Source: Lachnoclostridium sp. An118
Lineage (GTDB): Bacteria; Bacillota; Clostridia; Lachnospirales; Lachnospiraceae
NCBI RefSeq assembly: GCF_002160985.1
Contig: NZ_NFLQ01000014.1
Coordinates: forward strand, 32,440-96,439
DNA: 64,000 nucleotides
Direction: 5' to 3'
Shown: in pieces, positions 8,316-16,413 of the stretch
Layout of the letters: every line of letters begins with the position of its first letter
How positions within the stretch are numbered: position 1 is the first letter of the stretch
Program-made: the position numbers and the translations under genes
The notes under the pieces: generated by a model
Told to the model about the DNA's origin: nothing
What the model saw: only the letters and a program-made list of their open reading frames with translations
Databases searched by the model: none

Positions 8316-8395
8316 GCGGATGTGGCGGAACTGGCAGACGCGCCAGACTTAGGATCTGGTACTTCGGTGTGCAGGTTCGATTCCTGTCATCCGCA
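8316..8395 (+). tRNA. tRNA-Leu (UAG)
   Basis: Acceptor GCGGATG/CATCCGC. Anticodon arm CCAGA-CTTAGGA-TCTGG gives UAG. A short variable arm (TACTTCGGTGTG region) fits a class II tRNA with a small extra arm. No promoter is visible between the preceding terminator and this gene. TTTATTTTTT follows. Confidence 0.93.
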
Positions 8396-8547
8396 TTTAT
8401 TTTTTGAGCGGTCGGACGCTGCGGAACGCGGTGCCCGGCCGTTCTTCTGTTCTGGTGCTTGACAGCCGGGAAAATTAATGATATAAGAAGTATTGTTTGC
8501 TACTGTAAAATGAATGTAAAATTTCTTGTGAGAGAGGGCTGTAAAAG

Positions 8548-8985
8548 ATGCACCGCAAACTCAGAACAGTCATGTTGATCATAGCGATGGCCATAGTATG
8601 TGTGGCTGCGCCTTCCAGCCTTTTTCTAAGAGGAGAGGCTTCAGATGTACCGCCCGCCGGCACACACGCCGGTATCTGCCATATAGACAGCTCCTGCGGG
8701 ATGAGCCTGTATGACGTGTGTATGGACGACAGCGCCCGCCATAAGACAGGGGGGACCCTGGTGAGCGCGGCGGCAGGGCGTACAAAGCATGGCGCTGGCA
8801 GAGGGCAGTGGCTGACGTGGCTGTGCTGTCCTGCTCTGGCAGCTTTGTTCCTGTGCGCCCGCATGAGGAAAAAGGCGGTGCTCCTGAAGCCGGACCCATA
8901 TCTTCCTGCACGGTTTCTGTGCGATCTATTTATCCTGTATCAGAAAGATGGAAAAAAGAGAGAAGCTGTTTTGCTGACAATGTGA
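8548..8985 (+). CDS. Hypothetical Cys-containing membrane protein ahead of ktrB
   Basis: A predicted protein of 145 residues that I do not recognise. It has an N-terminal signal or anchor segment (MLIIAMAIVCVAAP, residues 9-22), a polar middle part with Cys residues (CHIDSSCG, DVC), a second hydrophobic segment (LTWLCCPALAALFLCA, about 88-103) and a basic cytoplasmic tail. A GAGAGAGGG stretch lies before the ATG. It ends 28 bp before ktrB in the same direction, so if real it may be part of the K+ uptake unit. It could also be a chance open frame. Confidence 0.45.
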   Translation: MHRKLRTVMLIIAMAIVCVAAPSSLFLRGEASDVPPAGTHAGICHIDSSCGMSLYDVCMDDSARHKTGGTLVSAAAGRTKHGAGRGQWLTWLCCPALAALFLCARMRKKAVLLKPDPYLPARFLCDLFILYQKDGKKREAVLLTM

Positions 8986-9013
8986 CATCACTTGCAGAAA
9001 ACAGGAGTAAAAA

Positions 9014-10327
9014 ATGAAAAGCAGAATAACACTTATCGGATTTTTTAAGAGACAGCCTGCCGGGCGGCTGATAGCGATAGGCTTTGCCTCAGTGATCCTT
9101 CTGGGGGCCGTGCTTTTGTGTCTGCCTGTATCCGTGAAGGACGGAGCGCATGTGTCCTTCATCGACGCGCTGTTTACATCCACAAGCGCTGTCTGTGTGA
9201 CGGGGCTGATCGCCATCGACACGGCGGACCATTTTACGGCCTTCGGGCAGGGACTGGTGGCTCTGCTGATACAGGTCGGCGGCCTGGGAGTGACCTCGGT
9301 GGGCGTGGGACTGATGCTGGCGGCAGGAAAGCGGGTGAGTATCAAGACAAGGCTTCTCGTGAAGGAAGCCCTGAACGTGGACAGTTACAAGGGGATGGTG
9401 CGCCTCATACGGTCTGTCCTCCTGATGACGCTTCTCTTTGAGACGGCCGGGGCCATCTTAAGCTATCCTGTGTTCAGCCGGGACCATGAGCCGCTCCACG
9501 CGGCAGGCATCAGTATCTTCCATTCCATCGCGGCCTTCAACAACTCGGGATTTGACATCCTGGGAGGCCTTCGGAACCTGACCATTTACCAGGACAGCGT
9601 CCTTCTGAACCTGACCACGGCCGGGCTGATCATATTCGGCGGCCTGGGCTTTCTGGTCATTCTGGACATTGCAAAGAAAAGGTGCTTTAAAAAGCTGTCC
9701 TTCCACTCCAAGGTGGTCATCTCCACCAGCATTGTGCTGATCATCGCGGGCACGCTGCTTTTAAAGGCCACGGAGGATATTTCCTGGCTGGGAGCGTTTT
9801 TCCAGAGCGTGTCGGCCAGGACGGCGGGATTTTCCACCTATGCCATCGGAGATTTCACGAACGCCGGGCTTTTCGTCCTGTGCGTGCTCATGTTCATCGG
9901 CGCTTCGCCGGGATCCACCGGAGGCGGTATCAAGACCAGCACCTTCTTTGTGCTGTTCCAGGCGGCCAGGAGCGCATGTGTGAAGAAAAATGTCTGCGCG
10001 TTCCGGAGAAGTATTTCCCGGCAGAATATTTCAAAAGCCAGCATGATCACTGTGCTGTCCATGATGGTGGTGTGCGTGGCCACCTTCCTTCTGTGTGTGC
10101 TGGAGCCGGACCGCACGTTTATCCAGGTGTTCTTTGAGGTGGTGTCCGCTTTTGGAACGGTAGGACTTTCCACGGGTATCACGCCTGGCTTAAGTGTGGC
10201 GGCCAAGATCGTCATTATCTTTGTCATGTTTATCGGAAGGCTGGGAGCGTTTACGCTCCTCACTATCTGGATCAGCCATCCGGAACCGAAGATACGCTAC
10301 TCAGAGGAGAATATTGCCATCGGCTGA
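9014..10327 (+). CDS. ktrB: KtrB/TrkH-type potassium uptake membrane subunit
   Basis: Ion-conducting subunit of a Ktr K+ (Na+-coupled) transporter in the plasma membrane; 437 aa. Four pseudo-repeats each with a selectivity-filter glycine are visible: SAVCVTGL (about residue 60), FNNSGFDILGG (about 178), SARTAGFSTYA (about 270) and SAFGTVGLSTG (about 380). The GSTGGGIKTST stretch (about 300) matches the gating-loop region of the family. AGGAG precedes the ATG. The next gene encodes its cytosolic RCK partner. Confidence 0.95.
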   Translation: MKSRITLIGFFKRQPAGRLIAIGFASVILLGAVLLCLPVSVKDGAHVSFIDALFTSTSAVCVTGLIAIDTADHFTAFGQGLVALLIQVGGLGVTSVGVGLMLAAGKRVSIKTRLLVKEALNVDSYKGMVRLIRSVLLMTLLFETAGAILSYPVFSRDHEPLHAAGISIFHSIAAFNNSGFDILGGLRNLTIYQDSVLLNLTTAGLIIFGGLGFLVILDIAKKRCFKKLSFHSKVVISTSIVLIIAGTLLLKATEDISWLGAFFQSVSARTAGFSTYAIGDFTNAGLFVLCVLMFIGASPGSTGGGIKTSTFFVLFQAARSACVKKNVCAFRRSISRQNISKASMITVLSMMVVCVATFLLCVLEPDRTFIQVFFEVVSAFGTVGLSTGITPGLSVAAKIVIIFVMFIGRLGAFTLLTIWISHPEPKIRYSEENIAIG

Positions 10328-10343
10328 TAGAGGAGAAAAAATC

Positions 10344-11006
10344 ATGAGGAAAAAATCGAAATTAACATACGGAGTCATTGGTCTGGGACGCTTCGGCATG
10401 GCACTTGCCGTGACGCTGGCAGAGTCCGACAATGACGTCATCGTCATGGACCGGGAGGAGAGCTCCATACGGGAAATGCGAAATTATACAGACTATGCCT
10501 TTGTGACAAATGACCTGAGCATGGAGGCGCTGAGGGAGGCGGGTATCCACAACTGCGACGTGGTCATCGTCTGCATTGGCGAGAAGGTGGATGTCAGCGT
10601 CCTGACTACCATGAGCGTGATAGAGATGGGAGTTCCCAGGGTCATCGCCAAGGCGCTGTCGCCGGAGCAGGGCGCTGTGCTGAAAAAGCTGGGCGCCGAG
10701 GTGGTCTACCCGGAGCGGGATATGGCACTGCGTCTGGGACGCCGGCTTCTGTCCGGGAATTTCCTGGACTATATCCCCCTGGACCACAGCGTGCAGATCA
10801 CACAGATCCGCATCCCGGAGAGGATGGTGGGAAAAACCGTGGAGCAGATCCAGCTCCGGCGGAAATACGGCCTGAACATCATTGCCATAGAGAGCGGCAG
10901 CGAGACTACCATAGAGGTGCAGCCTGATTACCAGCTTAAGGACGGCGACATCATCGTAGTCATCGGAAAGGCTGATAATATCAATACATTTGAGGAAAGC
11001 CTGTAA
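10344..11006 (+). CDS. ktrA: KtrA/TrkA-type RCK regulatory subunit
   Basis: Cytosolic gating ring of the Ktr channel, binding nucleotides such as ATP/ADP or NAD(H). Residues 9-14 show the Rossmann signature GLGRFG, with an acidic residue after the second strand (VIVMDRE), forming RCK_N; the C-terminal 80 residues (IRIPERMVGKTVEQIQL to DGDIIVVIGK) form RCK_C. 220 aa is the normal length. The open frame extends upstream into ktrB, but the ATG at 10344 has AGAGGAG 9 bp upstream and begins the conserved domain. Confidence 0.95.
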   Translation: MRKKSKLTYGVIGLGRFGMALAVTLAESDNDVIVMDREESSIREMRNYTDYAFVTNDLSMEALREAGIHNCDVVIVCIGEKVDVSVLTTMSVIEMGVPRVIAKALSPEQGAVLKKLGAEVVYPERDMALRLGRRLLSGNFLDYIPLDHSVQITQIRIPERMVGKTVEQIQLRRKYGLNIIAIESGSETTIEVQPDYQLKDGDIIVVIGKADNINTFEESL

Positions 11007-11031
11007 ACAGCAGGCGGGAGGGAAAAGGTTT

Positions 11032-12084
11032 ATGGATGTTTCGTTAAGTTATTTCCTGGATGCCATGTCCGGCAGCCCGGTCCTTGTCATTACGCTGCTC
11101 CTGACGCTGGGCGTGATCTTCGTCAACGGATGGACGGACGCGCCCAACGCCATCGCCACCTGCGTGACGACGAGATGTCTGCCGGCCCGCACGGCTATCA
11201 TGATGAGTGCGGCCTTCAATTTTCTGGGTGTGTTTGTCATGACCCAGATCAACAGCTCCGTGGCATCCACCATAAGCAACATGGTGGACTTCGGCAGCAA
11301 TACCCAGGAGGCTCTGGTGGCCCTGTGCGCGGCCCTCATCTCCATCGTGGTGTACAGTGTGGCCGCTTCGGTCTTTGGCATTCCGACCAGTGAGAGCCAC
11401 AGTCTCATTGCGGGCATATCCGGCGCCGCCATCGCCATCCAGGGCGGCGTGGGCGGCATCAACGGGGCGGAGTGGGTCAAGGTCATCTACGGCCTTGTGC
11501 TGAGCCTGGCTCTCGGATTTATCACCGGCTGGGTCATCTGCCGGGCCATCACGGTCCTTTGTCAGAACATGGAGAGGCGCAGGGCGGACCGGTTCTTCGG
11601 GGGAGCCCAGATCGTGGGCGCCGCCGCCATGAGCTTCATGCACGGGGCTCAGGACGGCCAGAAATTTATCGGCGTGCTGTTCCTTGGCATCGCCTTCTGC
11701 AACGGCCAGAATTCGGTCAGCGGCATGGAGATCCCGGTGTGGCTCATGCTCCTGTGCAGTATCGTCATGGGGCTTGGGACGAGCGTGGGAGGAGAGAAGA
11801 TCATCAAGTCCGTGGGCATGGACATGGTGAAGCTGGAGCGCTACCAGGGCTTTTCTGCCGACCTGGCAGGGGCCTTCTGTCTGCTCCTCTCCAGCGTGTT
11901 CGGCATCCCTGTATCCACCACCCACACAAAGACCAGCGCCATCATGGGCGTGGGTGCGGTGAAGCGGCTGTCCGCCATTAATTTTAATGTGGTGAAGGAC
12001 ATGATGCTCACCTGGATCTTCACATTCCCGGGGTGCGGCATTATCAGCTTTGTGATGGCCAAGATATTCATGGCTGCCTTTTAG
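11032..12084 (+). CDS. pit: PiT family inorganic phosphate permease
   Basis: Low-affinity phosphate transporter of about 10 membrane segments, 350 aa. The duplicated PiT signature is present: VNGWTDAPNAIATCVTTR near residues 27-44, and GIPVSTTHTKTSAIMGVG near the C-terminus, with HGAQDGQKFIGV in the middle. GGGAGGG lies before the ATG at 11032; the earlier ATG at 10990 would overlap ktrA and has no ribosome site. It lies 25 bp after ktrA and just before its DUF47 partner, so K+ and phosphate uptake seem co-transcribed. Confidence 0.93.
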   Translation: MDVSLSYFLDAMSGSPVLVITLLLTLGVIFVNGWTDAPNAIATCVTTRCLPARTAIMMSAAFNFLGVFVMTQINSSVASTISNMVDFGSNTQEALVALCAALISIVVYSVAASVFGIPTSESHSLIAGISGAAIAIQGGVGGINGAEWVKVIYGLVLSLALGFITGWVICRAITVLCQNMERRRADRFFGGAQIVGAAAMSFMHGAQDGQKFIGVLFLGIAFCNGQNSVSGMEIPVWLMLLCSIVMGLGTSVGGEKIIKSVGMDMVKLERYQGFSADLAGAFCLLLSSVFGIPVSTTHTKTSAIMGVGAVKRLSAINFNVVKDMMLTWIFTFPGCGIISFVMAKIFMAAF

Positions 12085-12115
12085 GTAAAATACAGGAGAA
12101 AAGGAGAAAAGAACA

Positions 12116-12739
12116 ATGTCAAAAAAACAGGACGCGTTTTATTATGATAATTTTGCCGCGTGTGCGGAGCTTGCAAGAAAAGCGACCCATTTTCTGAAGG
12201 AGAAGCTGACGGCCTTTGACCCGGCGAAAATGGAGGAGAATATGGAGGAGATCCACCGGATCGAGCACGAGGCGGATGAAAAGAAGCATCAGCTCACAGA
12301 CCGGCTGGCCAAGGCCTTCATCACCCCCATTGAGAGGGAGGATATCATATCCTTAAGCTACAATATCGATGAGCTGACTGACAAGGCGGAGGAGGTCTTC
12401 ATCCGCATCTACATGAACAATGTGCAGACCATCCGTCCGGACGCCCTCAGGATGCTGGACATCGTCATCGCCTGCACGGAGGAGGTGTGCGCCCTTGTGA
12501 AGGAGTTCCCGGATTTCCGCCGCTCCAAAAAGCTGAATGAGAGTATCATCCGCATCAACTCCCTGGAGGAGCAGGCGGACAGGATCTATTTTGCCAGCAT
12601 GAGGGCGCTCCATACGGAGGGAGGAGATGTGCTGGAGATCCTGGCCTGGAGAGAGATCTACACCTACCTGGAGAAGTGCGCGGACGCCTGCGAGCACGTG
12701 GCGGACGTGGTGGAAGAGGTTGTGATGAAAAATTCCTAG
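12116..12739 (+). CDS. DUF47/PhoU-like protein, partner of PiT
   Basis: A 207-residue all-helical cytosolic protein. Features are the TIGR00153/DUF47 pattern: IHRIEHEADEKKHQLTDRLAKAF (E/D metal ligands), FITPIEREDIISL and the C-terminal LEKCADACEHVADVVEEVV helix. DUF47 proteins accompany PiT permeases and are thought to regulate phosphate import. A purine-rich AGGAGAAAAGGAGAAA leader precedes ATG 12116. Last gene of the ktrB-ktrA-pit unit. Confidence 0.9.
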   Translation: MSKKQDAFYYDNFAACAELARKATHFLKEKLTAFDPAKMEENMEEIHRIEHEADEKKHQLTDRLAKAFITPIEREDIISLSYNIDELTDKAEEVFIRIYMNNVQTIRPDALRMLDIVIACTEEVCALVKEFPDFRRSKKLNESIIRINSLEEQADRIYFASMRALHTEGGDVLEILAWREIYTYLEKCADACEHVADVVEEVVMKNS

Positions 12740-12763
12740 ACCGGTTTTTTCTGAAAATATTTC

Positions 12764-12792
12764 TTGCATGTTTACAAAAAATGTGATATAAG
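12764..12792 (+). promoter_or_regulatory. Sigma-A promoter ahead of structured RNA
   Basis: TTGCAT at 12764-12769 and TATAAG at 12787-12792 with a 17-bp spacer. It lies between the DUF47 gene and the RNA candidate; predicted start is about 12799. Confidence 0.7.
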
Positions 12793-12800
12793 TAAACACG

Positions 12801-13055
12801 TATGGAAAACAGATATGGCTTCCATGCAAATATTTTTTCGGCAGCAGAGAGACAGGCTGCCTTATTGATTGAGTTAGAAGCTCAAATTTTATAAGTTGGT
12901 TACTTTATAACCAGTGTGCAAAAAGGCATACAAAACTTGTGAAACGGTCAATAAGAGTAGTAAAAGTAAAAATATTTGCTATATAGACTCTAAAAGGTCC
13001 CATATCTGTCCATAACATGACACCAGGAAACGCGAAAGGATTTTTCTGCGGGTGT
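12801..13055 (+). ncRNA. Predicted multibranched structured RNA (class unknown)
   Basis: Long-range pairing can be read directly. P1: TATGG (12801) with CCATA (13010) and ACAGATATGG (12809) with CCATATCTGT (13000). P2: GCAAATATTTTT (12826) with AAAAATATTTGC (12968). Inside lie P3 GGCAGC/GCTGCC (12840/12856), P4 TTATTGA/TCAATAA (12862/12948) and, within P4, hairpins TTGAG/CTCAA (12869), TTATAA/TTATAA (12889) and GTGTGC/GCATAC (12914/12926). A further hairpin ACACC-CGC/GCG-GGTGT spans 13020-13055. No protein frame covers it credibly. It has its own promoter and is followed by a terminator, so it is either a standalone RNA of about 300 nt or the leader of the polyamine operon. It does not resemble RNase P, SRP RNA, tmRNA or the rod-like 6S fold. 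A raiA-type RNA is one possibility I cannot test. Confidence 0.6.
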
Positions 13056-13085
13056 GTCTGTATGTATATTTGTGATAGAGTGATG

Positions 13086-13124
13086 AAACGCAAGTGGAAG
13101 GTGCCCTTCTGCCTGCGTTTTTTT
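13086..13124 (+). terminator. Intrinsic terminator between structured RNA and speA
   Basis: AAACGCA (13086-13092) pairs with TGCGTTT (13114-13120), with an inner GGAAGG/CCTTCT stem, followed by TTTT. It would end the upstream RNA or act as an attenuator before speA. Confidence 0.8.
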
Positions 13125-13211
13125 GTTCTGCCGGAAAGTCCCTGGGACGCCCGGGCAGGATAAGAGTCCTCCGGCGGGACCGCAGGCGCTGCAGGAAGGA
13201 GTGAGTGAAGC

Positions 13212-14678
13212 ATGAAAAAATATGTACAGGAGGATGCCCCCATCTACGAGGCGCTGGAGCAGTTCCGGAGGATGCGGATCGTGCCCTTTGACGTGCCGGG
13301 GCACAAGAGGGGAAGAGGGAACCCGGAGCTCTCAGAGCTTCTGGGGGACAGGTGCGTCAATATCGATGTAAACTCCATGAAGCCGCTGGACAATCTGTGC
13401 CATCCGGTCTCTGTGATCAAGGCGGCGGAGGAGCTGGCGGCGGAGGCCTTCGGGGCGGCCCACGCCTTTCTCATGGTGGGCGGCACCACATCGGCGGTCC
13501 AGAGCATGGCCCTGGCCTGCTGTAAAAAGGGGGATAAGATCATCATGCCGAGGAATGTCCACAGGAGCATTATCAATGCCCTTGTCCTGTGCGGCGCAAG
13601 GCCGGTGTATGTGAACCCGGATGTGGACCGGCATCTGGGGATCTCCCTTGGCATGAAAGTGGAGCAGGTGGAGCAGGCCATCCGCGACAACCCGGACGCG
13701 GTGGCCGTGTTTGTGAACAACCCCACATACTACGGCATCTGCTCCGATCTTCGGACCATTGTGGAGGCGGCCCACAGCCACGGCATGAAGGTGCTGGTGG
13801 ACGAGGCCCACGGCACCCACTTTTACTTCGGGGAAAACTTCCCTGTGACAGCCATGGCCGCAGGGGCGGATATGGCGTCGGTGAGCATGCACAAGTCCGG
13901 CGGGAGCCTGACCCAGAGCTCCCTCCTCCTGGTGGGGAAGGACATGCACCCCGGCTACGTGCGGCAGATCATCAATCTGACCCAGACGACCAGCGCCTCC
14001 TACCTGCTGCTTTCCAGCCTGGACATCTCCAGGAGAAATCTGGCCCTGCGGGGGAGGGAGGCCTTCGCGAAGGTAGCGGAGCTGGCAGAGTACGCGCGGG
14101 AGGAGATCAACCGGATCGGCGGCTACTACGCTTTTGGCGATGAGCTGGTGAACCGGGACAGCGTCTATGCCTTCGACCCCACAAAGCTGTCTGTCCACAC
14201 CCTGGACATTGGCCTGGCCGGCATTGAGGTGTACGACATCCTGCGGGATGAGTACGACATCCAGATCGAGTTCGGGGATTTGGGAAACATGCTGGCTTAC
14301 CTGTCCATCGGCGACAGGAAGCAGGAGGTGGAGCGCCTGGTCAGCGCCCTGGCGGACATCAAGCGGCGTTACCAGAAGGACAAGACAGGTATGCTCTCCC
14401 AGGAGTACATACCGCCCCGGGTGGTGATGACGCCCCAGGAGTCCTTCTACGCGCCCAAGGAACAGCTCCCCATCCAGGAGGCGGAGGGGCGGATCTGCAG
14501 TGAGTTCGTCATGTGCTATCCGCCGGGGATCCCCATCCTGGCGCCGGGGGAGGAGATCACGGACGAGATCATCGAGTACATCCTCTACGCCAAGGAGAAA
14601 GGCTGCTCCATGACCGGGCCGGAGGATGAGAAGATCGAGAAGCTCAATGTTGTCACAGAGAAGAAGGGAGGCGTGTAG
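13212..14678 (+). CDS. speA: Arginine decarboxylase (Orn/Lys/Arg decarboxylase family, SpeA type)
   Basis: PLP enzyme of 488 aa, the length of the Bacillus-type SpeA. It decarboxylates arginine to agmatine. Seen: PGHKRGRGNPEL near the N-terminus, FLMVGGTTSAVQSM, DEAHGTHFYFG (PLP-binding Asp) and the Schiff-base lysine in SMHKSGGSLTQSS (about residue 230). A C-terminal domain (PPRVVMTPQESFYAPKE onwards) is as in this group. GGAAGGAG precedes the ATG. Lysine or ornithine specificity cannot be excluded from motifs, but the agmatinase gene two places downstream argues for arginine. First gene of the polyamine operon. Confidence 0.88.
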   Translation: MKKYVQEDAPIYEALEQFRRMRIVPFDVPGHKRGRGNPELSELLGDRCVNIDVNSMKPLDNLCHPVSVIKAAEELAAEAFGAAHAFLMVGGTTSAVQSMALACCKKGDKIIMPRNVHRSIINALVLCGARPVYVNPDVDRHLGISLGMKVEQVEQAIRDNPDAVAVFVNNPTYYGICSDLRTIVEAAHSHGMKVLVDEAHGTHFYFGENFPVTAMAAGADMASVSMHKSGGSLTQSSLLLVGKDMHPGYVRQIINLTQTTSASYLLLSSLDISRRNLALRGREAFAKVAELAEYAREEINRIGGYYAFGDELVNRDSVYAFDPTKLSVHTLDIGLAGIEVYDILRDEYDIQIEFGDLGNMLAYLSIGDRKQEVERLVSALADIKRRYQKDKTGMLSQEYIPPRVVMTPQESFYAPKEQLPIQEAEGRICSEFVMCYPPGIPILAPGEEITDEIIEYILYAKEKGCSMTGPEDEKIEKLNVVTEKKGGV

Positions 14679-14681
14679 ACC

Positions 14682-15533
14682 ATGGAAATGTGGTTTTCAG
14701 ATGAACACACAGAGGACGTGAAGCTGTCCATCCGGATCAAGGAACAGCTTTTCAGCGCCCAGAGCGAGTTCCAGCGGATCGATGTGCTGGACTCCCGGGA
14801 GTTCGGCCGGATCCTTGTGGCGGACGGGGATCTGATGCTGACGGAGAAGGATGAATTCATTTACCACGAGATGATCACCCACGTGCCCATGGCGGTGCAT
14901 CCCCATGTGGAGGACGTGCTTGTCATCGGCGGAGGCGACGGCGGTGTGGTACGGGAGCTGATCAAGTACGAGGAGATCCGCCACATCGATGTGGTGGAGA
15001 TGGATCCGCTCCTTGTGGAGGTCTGCCGGAAATATATCCCGGAGATCGCCTGCAGTCTCAACGATGAGAGGGTGGAGATCTTTCACGAGGACGGCCTGCG
15101 GTTCATCCGCTCCCAGACAGACCGGTACGACCTCATCATCATCGACTCCCCCAACCCCTTCGGACCCGGGGAGGGACTGTTCACAAAAGAGTTTTACGGG
15201 AACTGCTACAATGCCCTCCGGGAGGACGGCATCATGGTCAACCAGAATGAGAGTCCTTTTTACACGGAGGAGGCTTTCCAGTGCCAGCGGATGCACAAGC
15301 GGATCGTGGAGACCTTTCCCATCTGCCGGGTGTACCAGGCCCACCTGCCCTCCTACCCGTCGGGGCACTGGCTCTTTGGATTTGCGTCAAAAAAGTACCA
15401 TCCCCTGGAGGATTTAAACGCCGTGGCCTGGAAGCTGAAAGGCATCCGCACAAGATACTATGAACCGAGACTGCACGCAGGGGTGTTCGCCCTGCCGGTC
15501 TATGTGGAGGAGCTGCTGGAAGATGTTGAATAA
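14682..15533 (+). CDS. speE: Spermidine synthase homologue (SpeE)
   Basis: Aminopropyltransferase, 283 aa. The N-terminal beta domain (DVLDSREFGRILVADGDLMLTEKDEF region) and the SAM-type fold with VIGGGDGGVVRE (about residues 83-94) and VVEMDPLLVEVCRKY are typical. The active-site loop reads IIIDSPNPFGPGEGLF: the first Asp is kept but the second acidic residue, usually D or E in DS(T/S)(D/E)P, is Asn. It starts 3 bp after speA. Decarboxylated SAM would have to be supplied by SpeD, which is not in this window; the downstream genes offer a SAM-independent route. Confidence 0.88.
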   Translation: MEMWFSDEHTEDVKLSIRIKEQLFSAQSEFQRIDVLDSREFGRILVADGDLMLTEKDEFIYHEMITHVPMAVHPHVEDVLVIGGGDGGVVRELIKYEEIRHIDVVEMDPLLVEVCRKYIPEIACSLNDERVEIFHEDGLRFIRSQTDRYDLIIIDSPNPFGPGEGLFTKEFYGNCYNALREDGIMVNQNESPFYTEEAFQCQRMHKRIVETFPICRVYQAHLPSYPSGHWLFGFASKKYHPLEDLNAVAWKLKGIRTRYYEPRLHAGVFALPVYVEELLEDVE

Positions 15534-16383
15534 AAATATTGTAGATTATATGGGATGTGACTGTACATATGAGGAGGCGGACATTGTCCTTTACGGGGCG
15601 CCCTTTGACTCCACCACCTCCTTCCGGCCGGGGACCCGCTTTGCCGGAGGCGCCATCCGGGCGGACTCCTACGGGCTGGAGACTTACAGCCCTTACCAGG
15701 ACAGAAGCCTGGAGGAGTGCCGGGTCTTTGACATGGGAGATCTGGAGCTGGCCATCGGAAGTTCGGAGAAGGTGCTGGATCAGATCGAGGAGACGGCCGG
15801 GGAGATCTTCCGGGACGGGAAGCTGCCCTTCCTCATCGGGGGAGAGCACCTGGTGACCCTGGGAAGTGTCCGGGCGGCGGCCCGGAAATATCCGGATCTT
15901 CACATCCTGCACTTTGACGCCCACACGGACCTGCGGGAGGATTACCTGGGGGTGGAGCTGTCCCACGCCTGCGTCCTTCGGCGGTGCTGGGAGCTGCTGG
16001 GGGATGGCCGCATCCACCAGTTCGGCATCCGCTCCGGGGAGAGGGCGGAGTTTGCCTGGGCCCGGGAGGGACACACGGATCTTCATCCTTTCACCCTGGA
16101 GGGGCTGGGGGAGACGCTGGAGAAACTGAAGGGCGTCCCGGTGTACTTCACAGTAGATCTGGATGTGATGGACCCTTCCGTCTTTCCCGGGACGGGAACG
16201 CCGGAGCCGGGAGGCGTAAGTTATATGGAGCTGCAGAGAGCCGTGACGGAAGTGTGCCGGAAGGCAGAGGTCATCGGGTGTGACGTGACAGAGCTGAGCC
16301 CGCCTTTTGACCCCACAGGGGCTTCCACGGCCGCGGCATGCAAGATCATAAGGGAGATGCTCATCGCCCTTGGAACAAAATAG
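15523..16383 (+). CDS. speB: Agmatinase (ureohydrolase family)
   Basis: Hydrolyses agmatine to putrescine and urea using two Mn ions; 286 aa. Metal-ligand motifs are GGEHLVTLG, HFDAHTDLREDYLG, and FTVDLDVMDPSVFPGTGTPEPGG near residue 210 (read in two parts: DLDVMDP and GTGTPEPGG). ATG 15523 overlaps the speE stop by 11 bp with GGAGGAG upstream, which suggests translational coupling; the longer upstream frame lacks family similarity. Takes the product of speA. Confidence 0.92.
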   Translation: MLNKNIVDYMGCDCTYEEADIVLYGAPFDSTTSFRPGTRFAGGAIRADSYGLETYSPYQDRSLEECRVFDMGDLELAIGSSEKVLDQIEETAGEIFRDGKLPFLIGGEHLVTLGSVRAAARKYPDLHILHFDAHTDLREDYLGVELSHACVLRRCWELLGDGRIHQFGIRSGERAEFAWAREGHTDLHPFTLEGLGETLEKLKGVPVYFTVDLDVMDPSVFPGTGTPEPGGVSYMELQRAVTEVCRKAEVIGCDVTELSPPFDPTGASTAAACKIIREMLIALGTK

Positions 16384-16413
16384 AAAAGAGAGAAGAAAAG
16401 GAGGATATTAGAA

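Noticed and set aside
8475..8911. Minus-strand open frames opposite the 8548 gene
   Set aside because: No ribosome sites or recognisable domains; they overlap each other and the tRNA/ktr intergenic region. The plus-strand frame has better leader sequence and codon use.
12750..13060. 6S RNA as identity of the structured RNA
   Set aside because: 6S is a long rod with one central bubble. Here a junction with three hairpins lies inside P4, so the shape does not fit.
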